A stretch of 64,000 nucleotides of DNA. Source: Povalibacter uvarum (GTDB lineage: Bacteria > Pseudomonadota > Gammaproteobacteria > Steroidobacterales > Steroidobacteraceae). The stretch is taken from positions 595,561 to 659,560 of the forward strand of contig NZ_JACHHZ010000006.1 in NCBI RefSeq assembly GCF_014202975.1, written 5' to 3'. Of the stretch, positions 7,606-17,214 are shown in pieces. Both the position numbers and the translations under genes were made by a program. The first letter of the stretch is position 1. Each line of letters starts with the position of its first letter. A model generated the notes under the pieces. It was not told where the DNA came from, did no database searches, and saw only the letters and a list, made by a program, of their open reading frames with translations.

Positions 7606-8811
7606 GTGTCCACCCCCGATCCGGTTCTCACTGCTGCCGTGGCCGCACATCAGGCAGGCCGGCTGCAGGAAGCGATCGATGGATACGAAGCCGTCCTCAC
7701 GAAGCGGCCCGATGATCCGGACGCGCTGCACTTCTTCGGGATGCTGCACTTTCAACTCGGCCGCGGGATCGACGCGGTACGGCTCATCGGTCGTTCGCTC
7801 GACCTGCTGCCGACCAATCCCTATGCCTGGAACAATCTCGGCAACATCCTCGTGTTCCAGGACAAGTTCAAGGAAGCCCGCGAGGCGTATCGACGCGTCA
7901 CCGTACTCGCACCGCAGATGGCGGAAGCCTGGTTCAACCTCGGCGTGTCGCTGCGTGACGCCGGCGAGTTCGAAGCCGCCGTGAATCATCTTTACGAGGC
8001 GATCCGCCAGCAGCCCAGTTTCATGCGGGCCTACGAAAGCCTCGGGCAGTTGCTGTATCGCGTCGGCGATTTCGAACGCGCCGCGCAGGTGTATCGCGAC
8101 TGGCTCGCTCGCGACCCTGACAATTCCGTTGCAAGACACATGGCGGCTGCAACCTCCGGCATCGATGTACCCACACGAGCCGACAGCGACTACGTCGCGA
8201 AGCTCTTCGACAAGTATGCCCGCCACTTCGACATGAACCTCAAGGAGCTGGGTTATCGCGCACCTGAAGTCATCGCATCGACGCTGGCGCATTGCCTCGA
8301 CGGCAGTTCGTTCAAGCCTGTCGTTCTCGATGCGGGGTGCGGCACTGGTCTCTGCGGTCCGCTGCTGCGGCCCTTGTCAACGACGCTCATCGGCGTCGAC
8401 CTGTCACCCAAGATGGTGGACCTCGCTCGCGAACGCGGCACGTACGACGAGCTCGTCGTTGCAGACCTTTGCTCGTTCATGCGCTCCCGACCGCTGGCTT
8501 TTGAAGTCGTCGTCGCGGCGGACACGTATGAGTACTTCGGCGATCTGAAGGAAGTGAACGAAGCCGCGGCGATGGCGCTGCAACCGGGTGGGCTCTATCT
8601 GTTCACCGTCGAGGCGCTGCCGGAAGACGCCAACAAGGACTACGAGCTCCTGATGCACGGCCGCTACGCTCACCGCCGGGGCTACGTGGAGCAATCGTTG
8701 CTCGATACCGGATTCGATGTGATCGACCTGAGACTCGAGGTGCTGCGAGCGGAACGAATGCAGGATGTCGCGGGCTTGCTGGCGATCGCGCGCAAGCGGG
8801 TCCAGCAATGA
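7606..8811 (+). CDS. TPR-repeat protein with C-terminal SAM methyltransferase domain
   Basis: 401 residues. Residues 5-170 form about four TPR units (GRLQEAIDGYEAVL, NPYAWNNLGNILVF, AEAWFNLGVSLRDA, DFERAAQVYRDWL). A class I methyltransferase domain follows, with the SAM-binding VLDAGCGTGLCGPLL at about 240 and DLSPKMVDLA as motif II. Starts with GTG, preceded by GAGG. The TPR part may select a protein partner; substrate unknown. The stop overlaps the start of the next gene by 4 bases (ATGA), so the two were presumably translated together. Confidence 0.85.
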   Translation: MSTPDPVLTAAVAAHQAGRLQEAIDGYEAVLTKRPDDPDALHFFGMLHFQLGRGIDAVRLIGRSLDLLPTNPYAWNNLGNILVFQDKFKEAREAYRRVTVLAPQMAEAWFNLGVSLRDAGEFEAAVNHLYEAIRQQPSFMRAYESLGQLLYRVGDFERAAQVYRDWLARDPDNSVARHMAAATSGIDVPTRADSDYVAKLFDKYARHFDMNLKELGYRAPEVIASTLAHCLDGSSFKPVVLDAGCGTGLCGPLLRPLSTTLIGVDLSPKMVDLARERGTYDELVVADLCSFMRSRPLAFEVVVAADTYEYFGDLKEVNEAAAMALQPGGLYLFTVEALPEDANKDYELLMHGRYAHRRGYVEQSLLDTGFDVIDLRLEVLRAERMQDVAGLLAIARKRVQQ

Positions 8812-9936
8812 GCACGCTGCACAGTTCGCTCTATGCCATCGCCCTGATGAGCTGCGTGCTTGGTTCGTTCGTGACGCGAACGACGATGCGCGGCTCTCAT
8901 TACCTCATGGTCTACCTCGCGCTGGAATCTCTCGGGTTCATTTTCGAATGGCTGATGCTCCATCCCACATCACCGGGAAAATCCCTGTGGCTCGGCCTGC
9001 TGATGTGCGTGTCGTTCCTGCTGGCTCCCTGCGTCTCGCTGTATGCGCGCGAGATTACCGAGCGGCCCCGTCCATCCATCAGATCGCTGTCCACGGGCGA
9101 AGTGTGCGTCATCGCCGGCGGAATGCTGCTGACATTGCCGCTGATCCAGGCGTCACACTTCGGCCCCGACTATGCCGAGGCGGCCGGTTCCACGAACCAG
9201 CTGCCGTGGTCGATGATTCACGACCATGTTCGTTTCGGCGGCGATGTTTCTGCTGCAAGCGCCCTTCTATCTTCGTCAGTGCCTTCGACGCATGCGCTTG
9301 CACGCGGACACTGCTTCCCCGGCCCAGCTCGGGGCACTGCGGATTCTGCTGCTGGCCGTGGCCCTCAACTGGTTCGTGAGCCTGCTGCGGATTCTTCATT
9401 GCGTCATCCTGGGTAAGGACACTGGCCTCGGGCTCGTATTCGCATTCATGGAAGTGGGTGTCACGCTGTGGGCCATCTTCTCGCTCCTGCAGCCCACCAC
9501 CGACGCGATGCAGCTGCCGGCGATCGCCCGCATCGATACAACACAGGCCGCGGCGAAGTACGGCCGGTCGGCGCTCGATGCCACTGCCCGCGCCCGCATC
9601 CAGCGCAAGCTATCGGCGGCGATGACAGATCTGCGGTTGCACCGGGACAGCGCGCTGAGCCTGCGAGCGCTGTGCGATCACATTCGCGAGAATCCCCACT
9701 ACGTCTCGCAGGTCCTGAACCAGGACCTGGCCACGAGCTTCCACGACTTCGTGAATCGCCAGCGCATCGACGACGCGAAGGTGGCGCTCCGATCGTCCCC
9801 GGAGCGGCCGATCCTCGAGATTGCCCTCGACGTCGGCTTCAACTCCAAATCCACATTCAACGCGGCGTTCCGGGCGCACGCCGGGATGACGCCCAGCGAG
9901 TACCGGCGCCCTCAAGCGGCGTCGCCGCTTCCATAA
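8808..9936 (+). pseudogene. 7TM-AraC family transcriptional regulator, frameshifted
   Basis: The frame starting at 8808 encodes four membrane segments and would run on to 9416 as low-complexity residues. A frame one base later, open from just after a stop at 9214, carries three more membrane segments (from MFVSAAMFLLQAPFYL), then an AraC-type HTH pair (ALSLRALCDHIRENPHYVSQVLN; LEIALDVGFNSKSTFNAAF). Joined at about 9217-9226 the pieces form one membrane-bound AraC regulator of about 375 residues. Removing one C from GACC at 9222-9225 restores the frame. This is either a real inactivating mutation or a sequence error. The second part has its own ATG at 9226 but no obvious ribosome site. Confidence 0.8.
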
Positions 9937-9963
9937 GACCGCCAGAACGATCGCCAGCGACGT

Positions 9964-9981
9964 CCGATCCGGACGGATCGG
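9964..9981. promoter_or_regulatory. perfect short inverted repeat before the esterase-like gene
   Basis: CCGATCC-GGAC-GGATCGG, 7-base arms with a 4-base loop, in the 98-base gap between the AraC regulator and the next gene. It could be an operator or a small hairpin; there is no T-run. Confidence 0.35.
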
Positions 9982-10034
9982 TCGCCCGACCGCACTCACT
10001 GATCGATGCTGCCCCGTCGTTTCACTACGGGGAC

Positions 10035-11099
10035 ATGGCGATGCGATTGCTGCGATCGGGCTGTCTGGTGTTGCTGCTGGTGGGCGCAACGATTCCTGCA
10101 CTCGCCACGGAGAAGGCGGGCGCAGTGGCCGACCTGGAGCTATCCTCCCCGAGTCTCGAAGAGAACATCATCGGCATCGACCCGGTGCGGCGAATCAAGA
10201 TCTACCTGCCGCCCGGGTACGACACGAGCCGCAAGTCCTACCCTGTCATTTACTACTTCCATTCCGTGTTCTGGAGCAATCGCCAGATGTTCCAGGACGG
10301 TGGCGTCCAGCGCCTGTTCGATCGCGCAATCGCCGAAGGCACGATTCCGCCGTTCGTTTTCGTCGCCGGCGATTTCACCACGCCGCACGTGGGCACCTTC
10401 TTCGGCAATTCGCCCGTCTCAGGTCGCTGGATCGATCACATCGTCGATGAGATCGTCCCCGCGATCGACGCCCGCTTCCGCACCATTCGAACGCCCGCCG
10501 GGCGCGGACTGGCGGGAGACTTCCTGGGCGGCTACGCAGCGCTGAAGCTCGCGATGATGTACCCGGACCGGTTCAGCGCCGTCTATGCGCTGCATCCGAT
10601 CGGCACATCCGGCGGACTCATTCCCATTTCCTCGCGGCCTGATTGGGGGAAGATGAATCGCGCCAGATCGTGGGACGATCTCGCGGATGACGGGCTCTCG
10701 CAGGTCTTCATGGCGATGGCGCAGTCTTACCTGCCGAACGCACAGCGCCCGCCGTTCTACTGCGACCTGATGGTTGAGGCGAATGGCGGAACACTCGAAC
10801 TCGATTCGACCCATGCCGAGCGTCTGCAGTCGCAGTTCCTGCTCGATCGCCTGCTTCCCCGCTACGCGCAGAACCTGAAACGCCTGGCCGGAATCCAGTT
10901 CGACTGGGGGCGTTACGACGTGAACCAGGATCACGTCGCGGCGAATCAGTCGTTCACACGCCGGCTCGACGATCTCGGCGTGCCCCACTACGCCGAGGAA
11001 TATCGCGGCAACCACTACGAGATGAACTGGAGCGAGCACGGACGCGTGGAGGATCGGATGCTGCCGTTCTTTGCGCGGCTACTGGCGTTCGAGAGATAG
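10035..11099 (+). CDS. secreted esterase-D/feruloyl-esterase-like protein lacking the nucleophile serine
   Basis: 354 residues with a signal peptide (MRLLRSGCLVLLLVGATIPALA). The fold is the putative-esterase (PF00756) type: KIYLPPGYDTSRKSYPVIYY, a GRGLAGDFLGGYAALK elbow, and a late His in GNHYEMNW. In active members the elbow reads GHSMGG; here it reads GDFLGG, with TTC (Phe163, bases 10521-10523) where Ser is expected. A single base change from TCC to TTC would explain it. It may therefore be inactive as an esterase, or be a binding protein. Its last 21 bases overlap the convergent MBL gene. Confidence 0.8.
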   Translation: MAMRLLRSGCLVLLLVGATIPALATEKAGAVADLELSSPSLEENIIGIDPVRRIKIYLPPGYDTSRKSYPVIYYFHSVFWSNRQMFQDGGVQRLFDRAIAEGTIPPFVFVAGDFTTPHVGTFFGNSPVSGRWIDHIVDEIVPAIDARFRTIRTPAGRGLAGDFLGGYAALKLAMMYPDRFSAVYALHPIGTSGGLIPISSRPDWGKMNRARSWDDLADDGLSQVFMAMAQSYLPNAQRPPFYCDLMVEANGGTLELDSTHAERLQSQFLLDRLLPRYAQNLKRLAGIQFDWGRYDVNQDHVAANQSFTRRLDDLGVPHYAEEYRGNHYEMNWSEHGRVEDRMLPFFARLLAFER

Positions 11100-11930
11100 G
11101 GAATGAGAAGAAGCCGGCCGGCTCCCCACTCCAATCGCCCTCAGGTAACGATCGAAGGAACGCTCCACCGCCTCCCGCGCCCCTCCAATGATGTTTCGTC
11201 CCCACGTGTAGCCGAACACGTCGTCGAACTCGAGGCCGGCGATCTTCTGCCGCATCGTGCGCACCGCATCGGGATGCAACGGAATGGCATTCGGGTAGCT
11301 GTACATGAACGTCACGTGCCGGCGATCGAACACCACTTGCAGCGCGTCGCCCGGAAAGAGCTGGCCCTTCGGGCGTCGACTGTCCTGCCAGTGAAGCGCC
11401 GTGCTGCCCGGAAAGTGTCCGCCGCAACGGATCAGTTTCACGCCCGGTGAAAACACGTGCTCTTCGCCACCCCACAACCGGATGTTCCGTGAGCCGCGAC
11501 CCACCCACTCACGATCCGCTTCATGCAGGTAGATCGGTACGTCCCCGAGCGCCTCGCTCCAGTCGACCATCGACGAATAGAAATGCGGATGCGAGATCGC
11601 GATCAGATCGATGCCGCCCTGAGCACGAATCCTGTCCACGGCCTCCTGCGTCACCAGCGGCACGCACTCCCAGAGGATTCGATGAGTCGCGGTCGGCAGC
11701 ACGAATGCCCGCTGGTCGATGGCAAAGGCCGGCGACATGCCGACGCAAAGAATCCCCTGCTCGTCGTCCAGACGGTTGCCGTGCGTGCGACGCAATTCAT
11801 CCTGGGTCGTCCAGCGTTGTCCTCCCCACCCCACGTATTGCCGCTCGTCCATGCAGATGGGGCACTGTTGAGGATGCGGCGTCGGCGTCTCGTACTGGGT
11901 GCCGCAGGTTGCGCAGATCGGGTGAAACAT
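11079..11930 (-). CDS. metallo-beta-lactamase-fold hydrolase with N-terminal zinc-ribbon-like segment
   Basis: 283 residues. CATC (7-10) and CPIC (23-26) near the N-terminus look like a zinc ribbon. The MBL core has SHPHFYSS (His114, His116), GGHFPGSTALHW (His172) and FPGDALQVV (Asp195). The usual HxHxDH motif lacks its DH pair, so only the first metal site appears complete. Start at 11930 is set by a GGAGGG ribosome site. It is divergent from the MocR regulator, a possible regulator of this gene. Confidence 0.8.
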   Translation of the reverse strand: MFHPICATCGTQYETPTPHPQQCPICMDERQYVGWGGQRWTTQDELRRTHGNRLDDEQGILCVGMSPAFAIDQRAFVLPTATHRILWECVPLVTQEAVDRIRAQGGIDLIAISHPHFYSSMVDWSEALGDVPIYLHEADREWVGRGSRNIRLWGGEEHVFSPGVKLIRCGGHFPGSTALHWQDSRRPKGQLFPGDALQVVFDRRHVTFMYSYPNAIPLHPDAVRTMRQKIAGLEFDDVFGYTWGRNIIGGAREAVERSFDRYLRAIGVGSRPASSHSLSLERQ

Positions 11931-12024
11931 CGGTGATCCCTCCGGATCGATCGGGCTCGTGTCATCGCGGCGCCAGCATGCGATGATCCGTGGACCCCCA
12001 GAAGGTCCAGATCCAGCGACTTCC

Positions 12025-13479
12025 ATGGAACCAATTTTCGAGCTGCCGATCAGCGTCCCGCCGCGCCGGTCGCGCAGTCGACTGCAGGCGCTGCATCGTC
12101 AGTTGCGCGCGGCCATCGTGGAGGGCCGCTTGCAGGCCGGCGTTCGACTGCCACCGACGCGTGTGTTCGCCTCGACGTATGGGGTGTCGCGCAACACGGC
12201 AATCGCTGCCTACGACCTGTTGCTGAGCGAGGGTTACGTCGTCACGCGCCAGGGAGGGGGTACGTTTGTCAGCAATGCGCTGCTGAATCGATCGGCGAAG
12301 ACGCCGGTGCGCGCGAACAAGGACGATGCCCGGCTCAATGAATTCTGGCGCACTCGTTCGCCTGGCGCTCCGGAGCCGGCACCCCGAATCCACTTCAGGC
12401 TCGGCGTGCCGGAGCTGTCTCTCTTCCCGTTCGACACCTGGCGCCGACTGTCGGCTCGGGCATTGCGCACCTACTCGAAGATACCGGTCTCTGGTTACGA
12501 CGATCCACGCGGACGCCTCGCCTTGCGGGAAGCGATCTCGAAACACGTGTCGTTCACGCGCGCCGTGTCTTGCGAGCCGGACGATATCGTCATCACAGCG
12601 GGCGCGAAGCAGGCGTTCGATCTCATCGCGCGGATTCTCGTTACGCCCGGCCGTTCGGTGGTTGCGCTCGAGAACCCTGGCTATCGACCGCCGCGCCTTG
12701 CGTTCGAAGCAGCCGGCGCGAAGATCGTGCCGGTTCCCGTCGACGAAGAAGGCATCGTCGTCACCAAGCTGCCGGCAAACGCGCGAATCATCTGCGTCAC
12801 ACCGTCACACCAGTATCCGACTGGGGCGGTGATGTCCGCGCCGCGACGCACCGAGTTGCTCGCCTTCGCGCAGGCGCATCAGGCCGTCATCATGGAAGAT
12901 GACTACGACTCGGAGTTCCGCTTCGGAGATCGGCCGCTCGATGCGCTGCAGACGCTCGATCGCTCATCATCCGTGTTCTACGTGGGCACGTTCTCGAAGA
13001 GCCTCTTTCCTGCCCTTCGCATCGGATTCATCGTCGCGCCGCAGTGGGCACGCACCGCGCTCGCCGCCGCAAAACAGAATGCGGACGGCTACTCTGCGAT
13101 TCAGCCCCAGGAAACGCTCGCGGCATTCATCCATGAAGGCCATCTTGCACGACATGTGCGTCGCATGCGCCGCATTTACGACGATCGGCGCAGCGCGCTG
13201 CTGGAGCGGCTCGACCGCGACTTCCCGTGGTTACGACCGATCCCCGCTGCAGCAGGACTTCATCTGGCCGCGCTGGTGGCGCCCGGTGTCGACGTCGACG
13301 CGTTCATCGCGAAGGCACGTGAATCAGATGTGGGCATTGAAACGCTGCGTATCTATCAGTTTCAGAAAGCGACCGCTCCTGGAATTCTCTTCGGCTACGG
13401 CGCGCTCGGCGAAGCAGCGATCGTCGAGGGCCTGGCGCGACTGCGACGGATCTCAGTGAAGTCGCGATCCCGGGCCTGA
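12025..13479 (+). CDS. MocR/PdxR-type regulator (GntR HTH plus aminotransferase-like domain)
   Basis: 484 residues. The first 75 residues are a GntR-type winged helix (LHRQLRAAIVEGRLQAGVRLPPTR, YGVSRNTAIAAYDLL, GYVVTRQGGGTFVSN). The rest is a fold-type I aminotransferase domain: ITAGAKQAFDLIARIL, CVTPSHQYPTGAVMS, DDYDSEFRF and the PLP-binding Lys325 in YVGTFSKSLFPALRIGF. MocR proteins use PLP as an effector and usually control an adjacent divergent gene, here the MBL hydrolase. Confidence 0.93.
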   Translation: MEPIFELPISVPPRRSRSRLQALHRQLRAAIVEGRLQAGVRLPPTRVFASTYGVSRNTAIAAYDLLLSEGYVVTRQGGGTFVSNALLNRSAKTPVRANKDDARLNEFWRTRSPGAPEPAPRIHFRLGVPELSLFPFDTWRRLSARALRTYSKIPVSGYDDPRGRLALREAISKHVSFTRAVSCEPDDIVITAGAKQAFDLIARILVTPGRSVVALENPGYRPPRLAFEAAGAKIVPVPVDEEGIVVTKLPANARIICVTPSHQYPTGAVMSAPRRTELLAFAQAHQAVIMEDDYDSEFRFGDRPLDALQTLDRSSSVFYVGTFSKSLFPALRIGFIVAPQWARTALAAAKQNADGYSAIQPQETLAAFIHEGHLARHVRRMRRIYDDRRSALLERLDRDFPWLRPIPAAAGLHLAALVAPGVDVDAFIAKARESDVGIETLRIYQFQKATAPGILFGYGALGEAAIVEGLARLRRISVKSRSRA

Positions 13480-13718
13480 TGTCCTTCTGGACCATGCACC
13501 GTGCGTACGTCTCATTTGCCCTGACCGGCCGCTCGTGACGCAGCTCGCACTTCGTCGCGCACCCGCTCCGGGAACGCAGGGACGAAACGTGAGGCGCTTC
13601 CTGAAATCGCAAAGTAGGAGATCTCGACACCCCAATTGAGGGCTCCACCTCACTGAAAAGCCGCGCCTTCATGCCGATCTTTGGGGCTCATGGAGAAACT
13701 GTTTCACGAGGTTTCCAA

Positions 13719-14429
13719 GTGACCCGGATCGGCATCGTCCTGAGCGCCTGCTTCGCCCTGCTCTTCGCGGCTACGAGCCGTGCCGAGTCGTTCGACGAAG
13801 CCTGTGCCTCCCTGCCGTCGCTCCCGCTCGCGACGGTTTCGACCCTGCCGATCACCATCGACAACACGATCCGCGGCGGCGACATTCACCGGATGACAGT
13901 CGAAACCACCGGTGCAGCGAGTCTCGGTAAACGCGCGACGGTCGGCACGACCTTCGCGACCCGCACGTGGGAAGCGTCGTATGGATTGAGCATGTTGCAC
14001 GACCCGGTCTCGGGCCGTGTCTGCTACCGCCCCGCAATCAATGTCACGGTCGGCTACGAGCCGCTGCAGATTTCCGTTGCACATCCCTTCGAAGCCGGCA
14101 GCTGTGCGTTCGATGCGATCGTCGAGCACGAGCGCGAGCACGTGAACATCTACTCGCAGTTCCTGTCCAGCGCATCGCATTCCATCGAGGCAGAGCTCAG
14201 GCAGCGCATCGCGGGTAACGTCCGCTACGCACCCAGCCTCGATGCCGCCAATGCGCAGATGCGCCAGTTGCTGCGTTCTCAGGTCCACGAGATCGTGCGC
14301 AGCGAGATGGCCAAGGGCCAGCCGCAACACGACGAATTCGATTCGATCGACGAATCGTTGCGCTTGCTGAATGCCTGCAACGGCGAAATCCGCCGAGGCC
14401 TGTCCCGCGAAGTGCTGGCGCTGAAGTAA
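13719..14429 (+). CDS. secreted protein with HEREH putative zinc-peptidase motif
   Basis: 236 residues from a GTG start preceded by GAGG seven bases upstream; an ATG 48 bases earlier would only add residues before the signal peptide (IVLSACFALLFAATSRAES). The mature protein has VEHEREHVNIYSQFL, with H-E-x-x-H at residues 137-141 as in zinc metallopeptidases, and conserved-looking Cys residues (DEACAS, GRVCYR, GSCAFD, NACNG) that may pair. Function not known. The 239-base gap before it shows nothing further that I can name. Confidence 0.7.
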   Translation: MTRIGIVLSACFALLFAATSRAESFDEACASLPSLPLATVSTLPITIDNTIRGGDIHRMTVETTGAASLGKRATVGTTFATRTWEASYGLSMLHDPVSGRVCYRPAINVTVGYEPLQISVAHPFEAGSCAFDAIVEHEREHVNIYSQFLSSASHSIEAELRQRIAGNVRYAPSLDAANAQMRQLLRSQVHEIVRSEMAKGQPQHDEFDSIDESLRLLNACNGEIRRGLSREVLALK

Positions 14430-14434
14430 CGCCC

Positions 14435-14887
14435 TTAACGCTGCGTCTCGCGCGACGAGACGTGATTCAGCGCGATCACCCATTTGCCGTCCCGCTTGCG
14501 CATCAACCGCGTGTTGATGCCGTTCTGCGGACTGTTCGGCCGATCCAGCCGGTAGCGACTGATGAGCTGCGCTGCGTCCGGTCCCAGCAACTCGATCCGG
14601 ATGTCGTAGAAATGCAGCGTGCCGCGGCCGTCCGGCGACTGTCCGTAGTCGCGAATGTAATGGTCGAGCGTCCCCTGCCAGTCCTTCTGGAACTCGCCGC
14701 GCGACACGAAGATCACGTCCGGATTGGCGAAGCCTTCCATGTACCCACGGAAGTCGCCGCGATTCCACGCAGCTTCCATGCGGCCGATGACTCCACGGAT
14801 CGCCACCTTCTCGGCTTCTGCCTCTACGTCGGCGAATGTCGCGTGGGAGACCAGTGCAAGCGCCAGCAGTGCAATCGATCGGATCAT
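14435..14887 (-). CDS. secreted SnoaL/DUF4440-like protein (NTF2 fold)
   Basis: 150 residues. A signal peptide (MIRSIALLALALVSHATFA) precedes an NTF2-like domain with the usual DUF4440 pattern: AIRGVIGRMEAAWNRGDFRGYMEGF, DVIFVSRGE, LDHYIRDYG and KWVIALNHVSS. Members bind small ligands or act as isomerases; no catalytic residue can be assigned here. It ends five bases from the convergent HEREH gene. Confidence 0.8.
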   Translation of the reverse strand: MIRSIALLALALVSHATFADVEAEAEKVAIRGVIGRMEAAWNRGDFRGYMEGFANPDVIFVSRGEFQKDWQGTLDHYIRDYGQSPDGRGTLHFYDIRIELLGPDAAQLISRYRLDRPNSPQNGINTRLMRKRDGKWVIALNHVSSRETQR

Positions 14888-14944
14888 GGGAGCACTCGGG
14901 AAAGTTGGGGTGTGCCCAATACTAGACCCGAAGCCCCTGCATGA

Positions 14945-17173
14945 CTAAGCGAGCGAGAAAGGAAGTTGCCGCAGGCGCTTGCCCGTCGCGGCGAAGATCG
15001 CATTGGCAAGCGCCGGAGCAACCAGGGGCGGCGACAGTTCGCCGGAACCGTGAGGCGCATCGCCTGGGTTCTCGATGAAATGCACTTCGATCCGCGGGCA
15101 CTCGTTCATGCGCACCACCGGAGTGTCGTTGAAGTTGCCGTTCATGACGCGACCGTTCTGGATGTCTATGCCGCCGTAGAGTGCAGCGGTCAGGCCCCAC
15201 ACGATGCCACCCTCGATCTGCTGGCGCAGACCGCTCGGATTGATCACGCGACCGACATCGACAGCAGCCACGGCGCGCTCCACCCTGATGCGCCCATCGG
15301 CGACGAGGACATCCACGACCAGTGCGGCGTAACTGTTGCCGTGCATGTAAGGGAACACGGCAATTCCCTGTCCGCGGCCTTTGCCTTTCTTGCCGCGACC
15401 CCAGCCGCTCTTGTCGGCCGCGAGATCGAGCACGCGCCGCAATCTCACGCGACTCAGCTTGTTCGAATGCCCTACGTCGACTTCATCACCTGACTCAAGC
15501 AGCTTTGCACGGAAGCGGTAAGGATCAACCCCGGCAGCGACCGCGAGCTCGTCGATGAAACCCTCCTGGCCGAAGGCCCAGTTGTTCGCGACGACCGAGC
15601 GCCAGGCTGCGCTCTGCACGATGCTGTCCGCGTGCAGGCTGATGAAGTCATAGCGGGTATTCGGGATGTCATACGCCATCCACGGCATCTCGTTCGCGGG
15701 ATCGCCCCAGAACGTCCGCCCTTCACGATGGCCCCAGGCTGCGATGCTGCCCTTGTCATCGAGGCGCGCGCGGTAGTCGGCGTAGTAGAAGGCATGGAAC
15801 CCGTCGTTCCGGATGTCGTCCTCGCGGCTCCATACGACCTTCACAGGAATATTACCGGCGGCGAGAGAGACCTTCAGCGCTTCGAGCGCGACGTCCGGAT
15901 AGAAGCGGCGGCCGAAGCCGCCACCCGACGGCAGCGCGTTCACGGTGATGCTGCGCGCCTCGATGCCGAACATCTGGCTCGCGCGAGCGACGATGCCCTG
16001 CGGTGCCTGTGAACCCACCCAGACTTCACATCGATCGCCGCGATGATGGGCGACACAGTTCATCGGCTCCATGCACAGGTGGGCCTGGTACGGAAACACG
16101 TAGGTCGCGTCCAGCGAACGACCCGCACCCGCAAGTGCGTTCTTGTCGCCCGTCGATCGCAGCGGATCACCCGGCGGCTGTTTGAACTTCTCCTGCACGT
16201 GCTCCATCCAGCTCTTCGAGCTGAACTTCTCGTTCGCACCGCCGTTCCATCGCACTTCCAGCGCATCGCGTCCCCGCATGGCGGCCCAGGTGCTGTTCGC
16301 GATGACGGCAACGCCGTCTTTGATCGTGAAACCGGTTGCCCCTTCGAGCTTTCCGTACGGAGACAGGAAGCCTTCGACCGGAACGACCTTGATGACGCCA
16401 GGCACCTGCAGTGCGCGTGTCGCATCGAAACCGGCGAGCTTGCCGCGAAAGACGGGACAGCGCGCGATCGCGGCGTACTTCATTCCATCGACCTTCACGT
16501 CCATCGCATAGCGATGCTGGCCGCTCACGATCGCGGGCGCGAAGATGTTCGTCACCGGCGTGCCGATGAGCTTGAAAGTTTTCGCATCCTTCAGCGGCGC
16601 TTCGAGCTTTGCGAACTCGGCATCGTTGTAGGTTGCGGGCAGCGACGACAATCGATCTGCCGCGAGGCGCGCGAGCTCGCCGAACCGCAAGACCTTCCCG
16701 CTGGTCGTATTGCGGACCGTACCGTCGGCAACCGCACAGATCGATGCCTCCACCGACCATTGGGCAGCCGCCGTGTCGATCAACGCCTGTCGCGCAAGTG
16801 CGGCAGCCCTGCGGATCGGCAGGTACATATCCTTGACCGTCGTGCTGCCGCCGGTGCCGCTCAATGCGTAACGCGTTTGTCCGGTGTTCGGAAACTCCAC
16901 CGTCACTCGCCGGAAATCTACCCCCAGTTCTTCCGCCATGATCATCGCGAGACTCGTCGCGACGCCCTGCCCCATTTCGTGCTTGATCGACAGGAAGCGG
17001 ACTCGGTCGTCCGGATGGATCTCCAGGAAATAGGACAATGCGACCGGATCACTTGCCGGCACCACGGAGCCCGCAACGTCACGCGCCAGCGCGGCAGGCA
17101 TCGAGCCTGAGACGATGATGCCGCCGCCCGCCATCGCTGACAGTTTCAGGAATTCGCGTCGCTGCATTGCCAT
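14945..17173 (-). CDS. molybdenum hydroxylase large subunit (xanthine dehydrogenase/IorB family), Tat-exported
   Basis: About 742 residues. The N-terminus QRREFLKLSAMAGGGIIVSG is a twin-arginine signal, so the enzyme should act in the periplasm. Sequence order fits the isoquinoline 1-oxidoreductase beta type: FLSIKHEMGQGVATSLAMI, a hammerhead-like central domain, and the molybdopterin-binding segments GSQAPQGIVARAS, PSGGGFGRRF and GSGELSPPLVAPA. These enzymes need a small 2Fe-2S subunit (IorA type), but none is next to it on either side. The ATG at 17173 is preferred to GTG at 17179 because of AAGG seven bases before it. Confidence 0.88.
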   Translation of the reverse strand: MAMQRREFLKLSAMAGGGIIVSGSMPAALARDVAGSVVPASDPVALSYFLEIHPDDRVRFLSIKHEMGQGVATSLAMIMAEELGVDFRRVTVEFPNTGQTRYALSGTGGSTTVKDMYLPIRRAAALARQALIDTAAAQWSVEASICAVADGTVRNTTSGKVLRFGELARLAADRLSSLPATYNDAEFAKLEAPLKDAKTFKLIGTPVTNIFAPAIVSGQHRYAMDVKVDGMKYAAIARCPVFRGKLAGFDATRALQVPGVIKVVPVEGFLSPYGKLEGATGFTIKDGVAVIANSTWAAMRGRDALEVRWNGGANEKFSSKSWMEHVQEKFKQPPGDPLRSTGDKNALAGAGRSLDATYVFPYQAHLCMEPMNCVAHHRGDRCEVWVGSQAPQGIVARASQMFGIEARSITVNALPSGGGFGRRFYPDVALEALKVSLAAGNIPVKVVWSREDDIRNDGFHAFYYADYRARLDDKGSIAAWGHREGRTFWGDPANEMPWMAYDIPNTRYDFISLHADSIVQSAAWRSVVANNWAFGQEGFIDELAVAAGVDPYRFRAKLLESGDEVDVGHSNKLSRVRLRRVLDLAADKSGWGRGKKGKGRGQGIAVFPYMHGNSYAALVVDVLVADGRIRVERAVAAVDVGRVINPSGLRQQIEGGIVWGLTAALYGGIDIQNGRVMNGNFNDTPVVRMNECPRIEVHFIENPGDAPHGSGELSPPLVAPALANAIFAATGKRLRQLPFSLA

Positions 17174-17214
17174 CGCCACACCTTTTCAGCGCCAGGGGAT
17201 CACGAAACCCTGCA

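Noticed and set aside
9468..10034. N-terminal extension of the esterase-like frame
   Set aside because: It overlaps the AraC regulator and lies before a clear signal peptide that starts at 10035.
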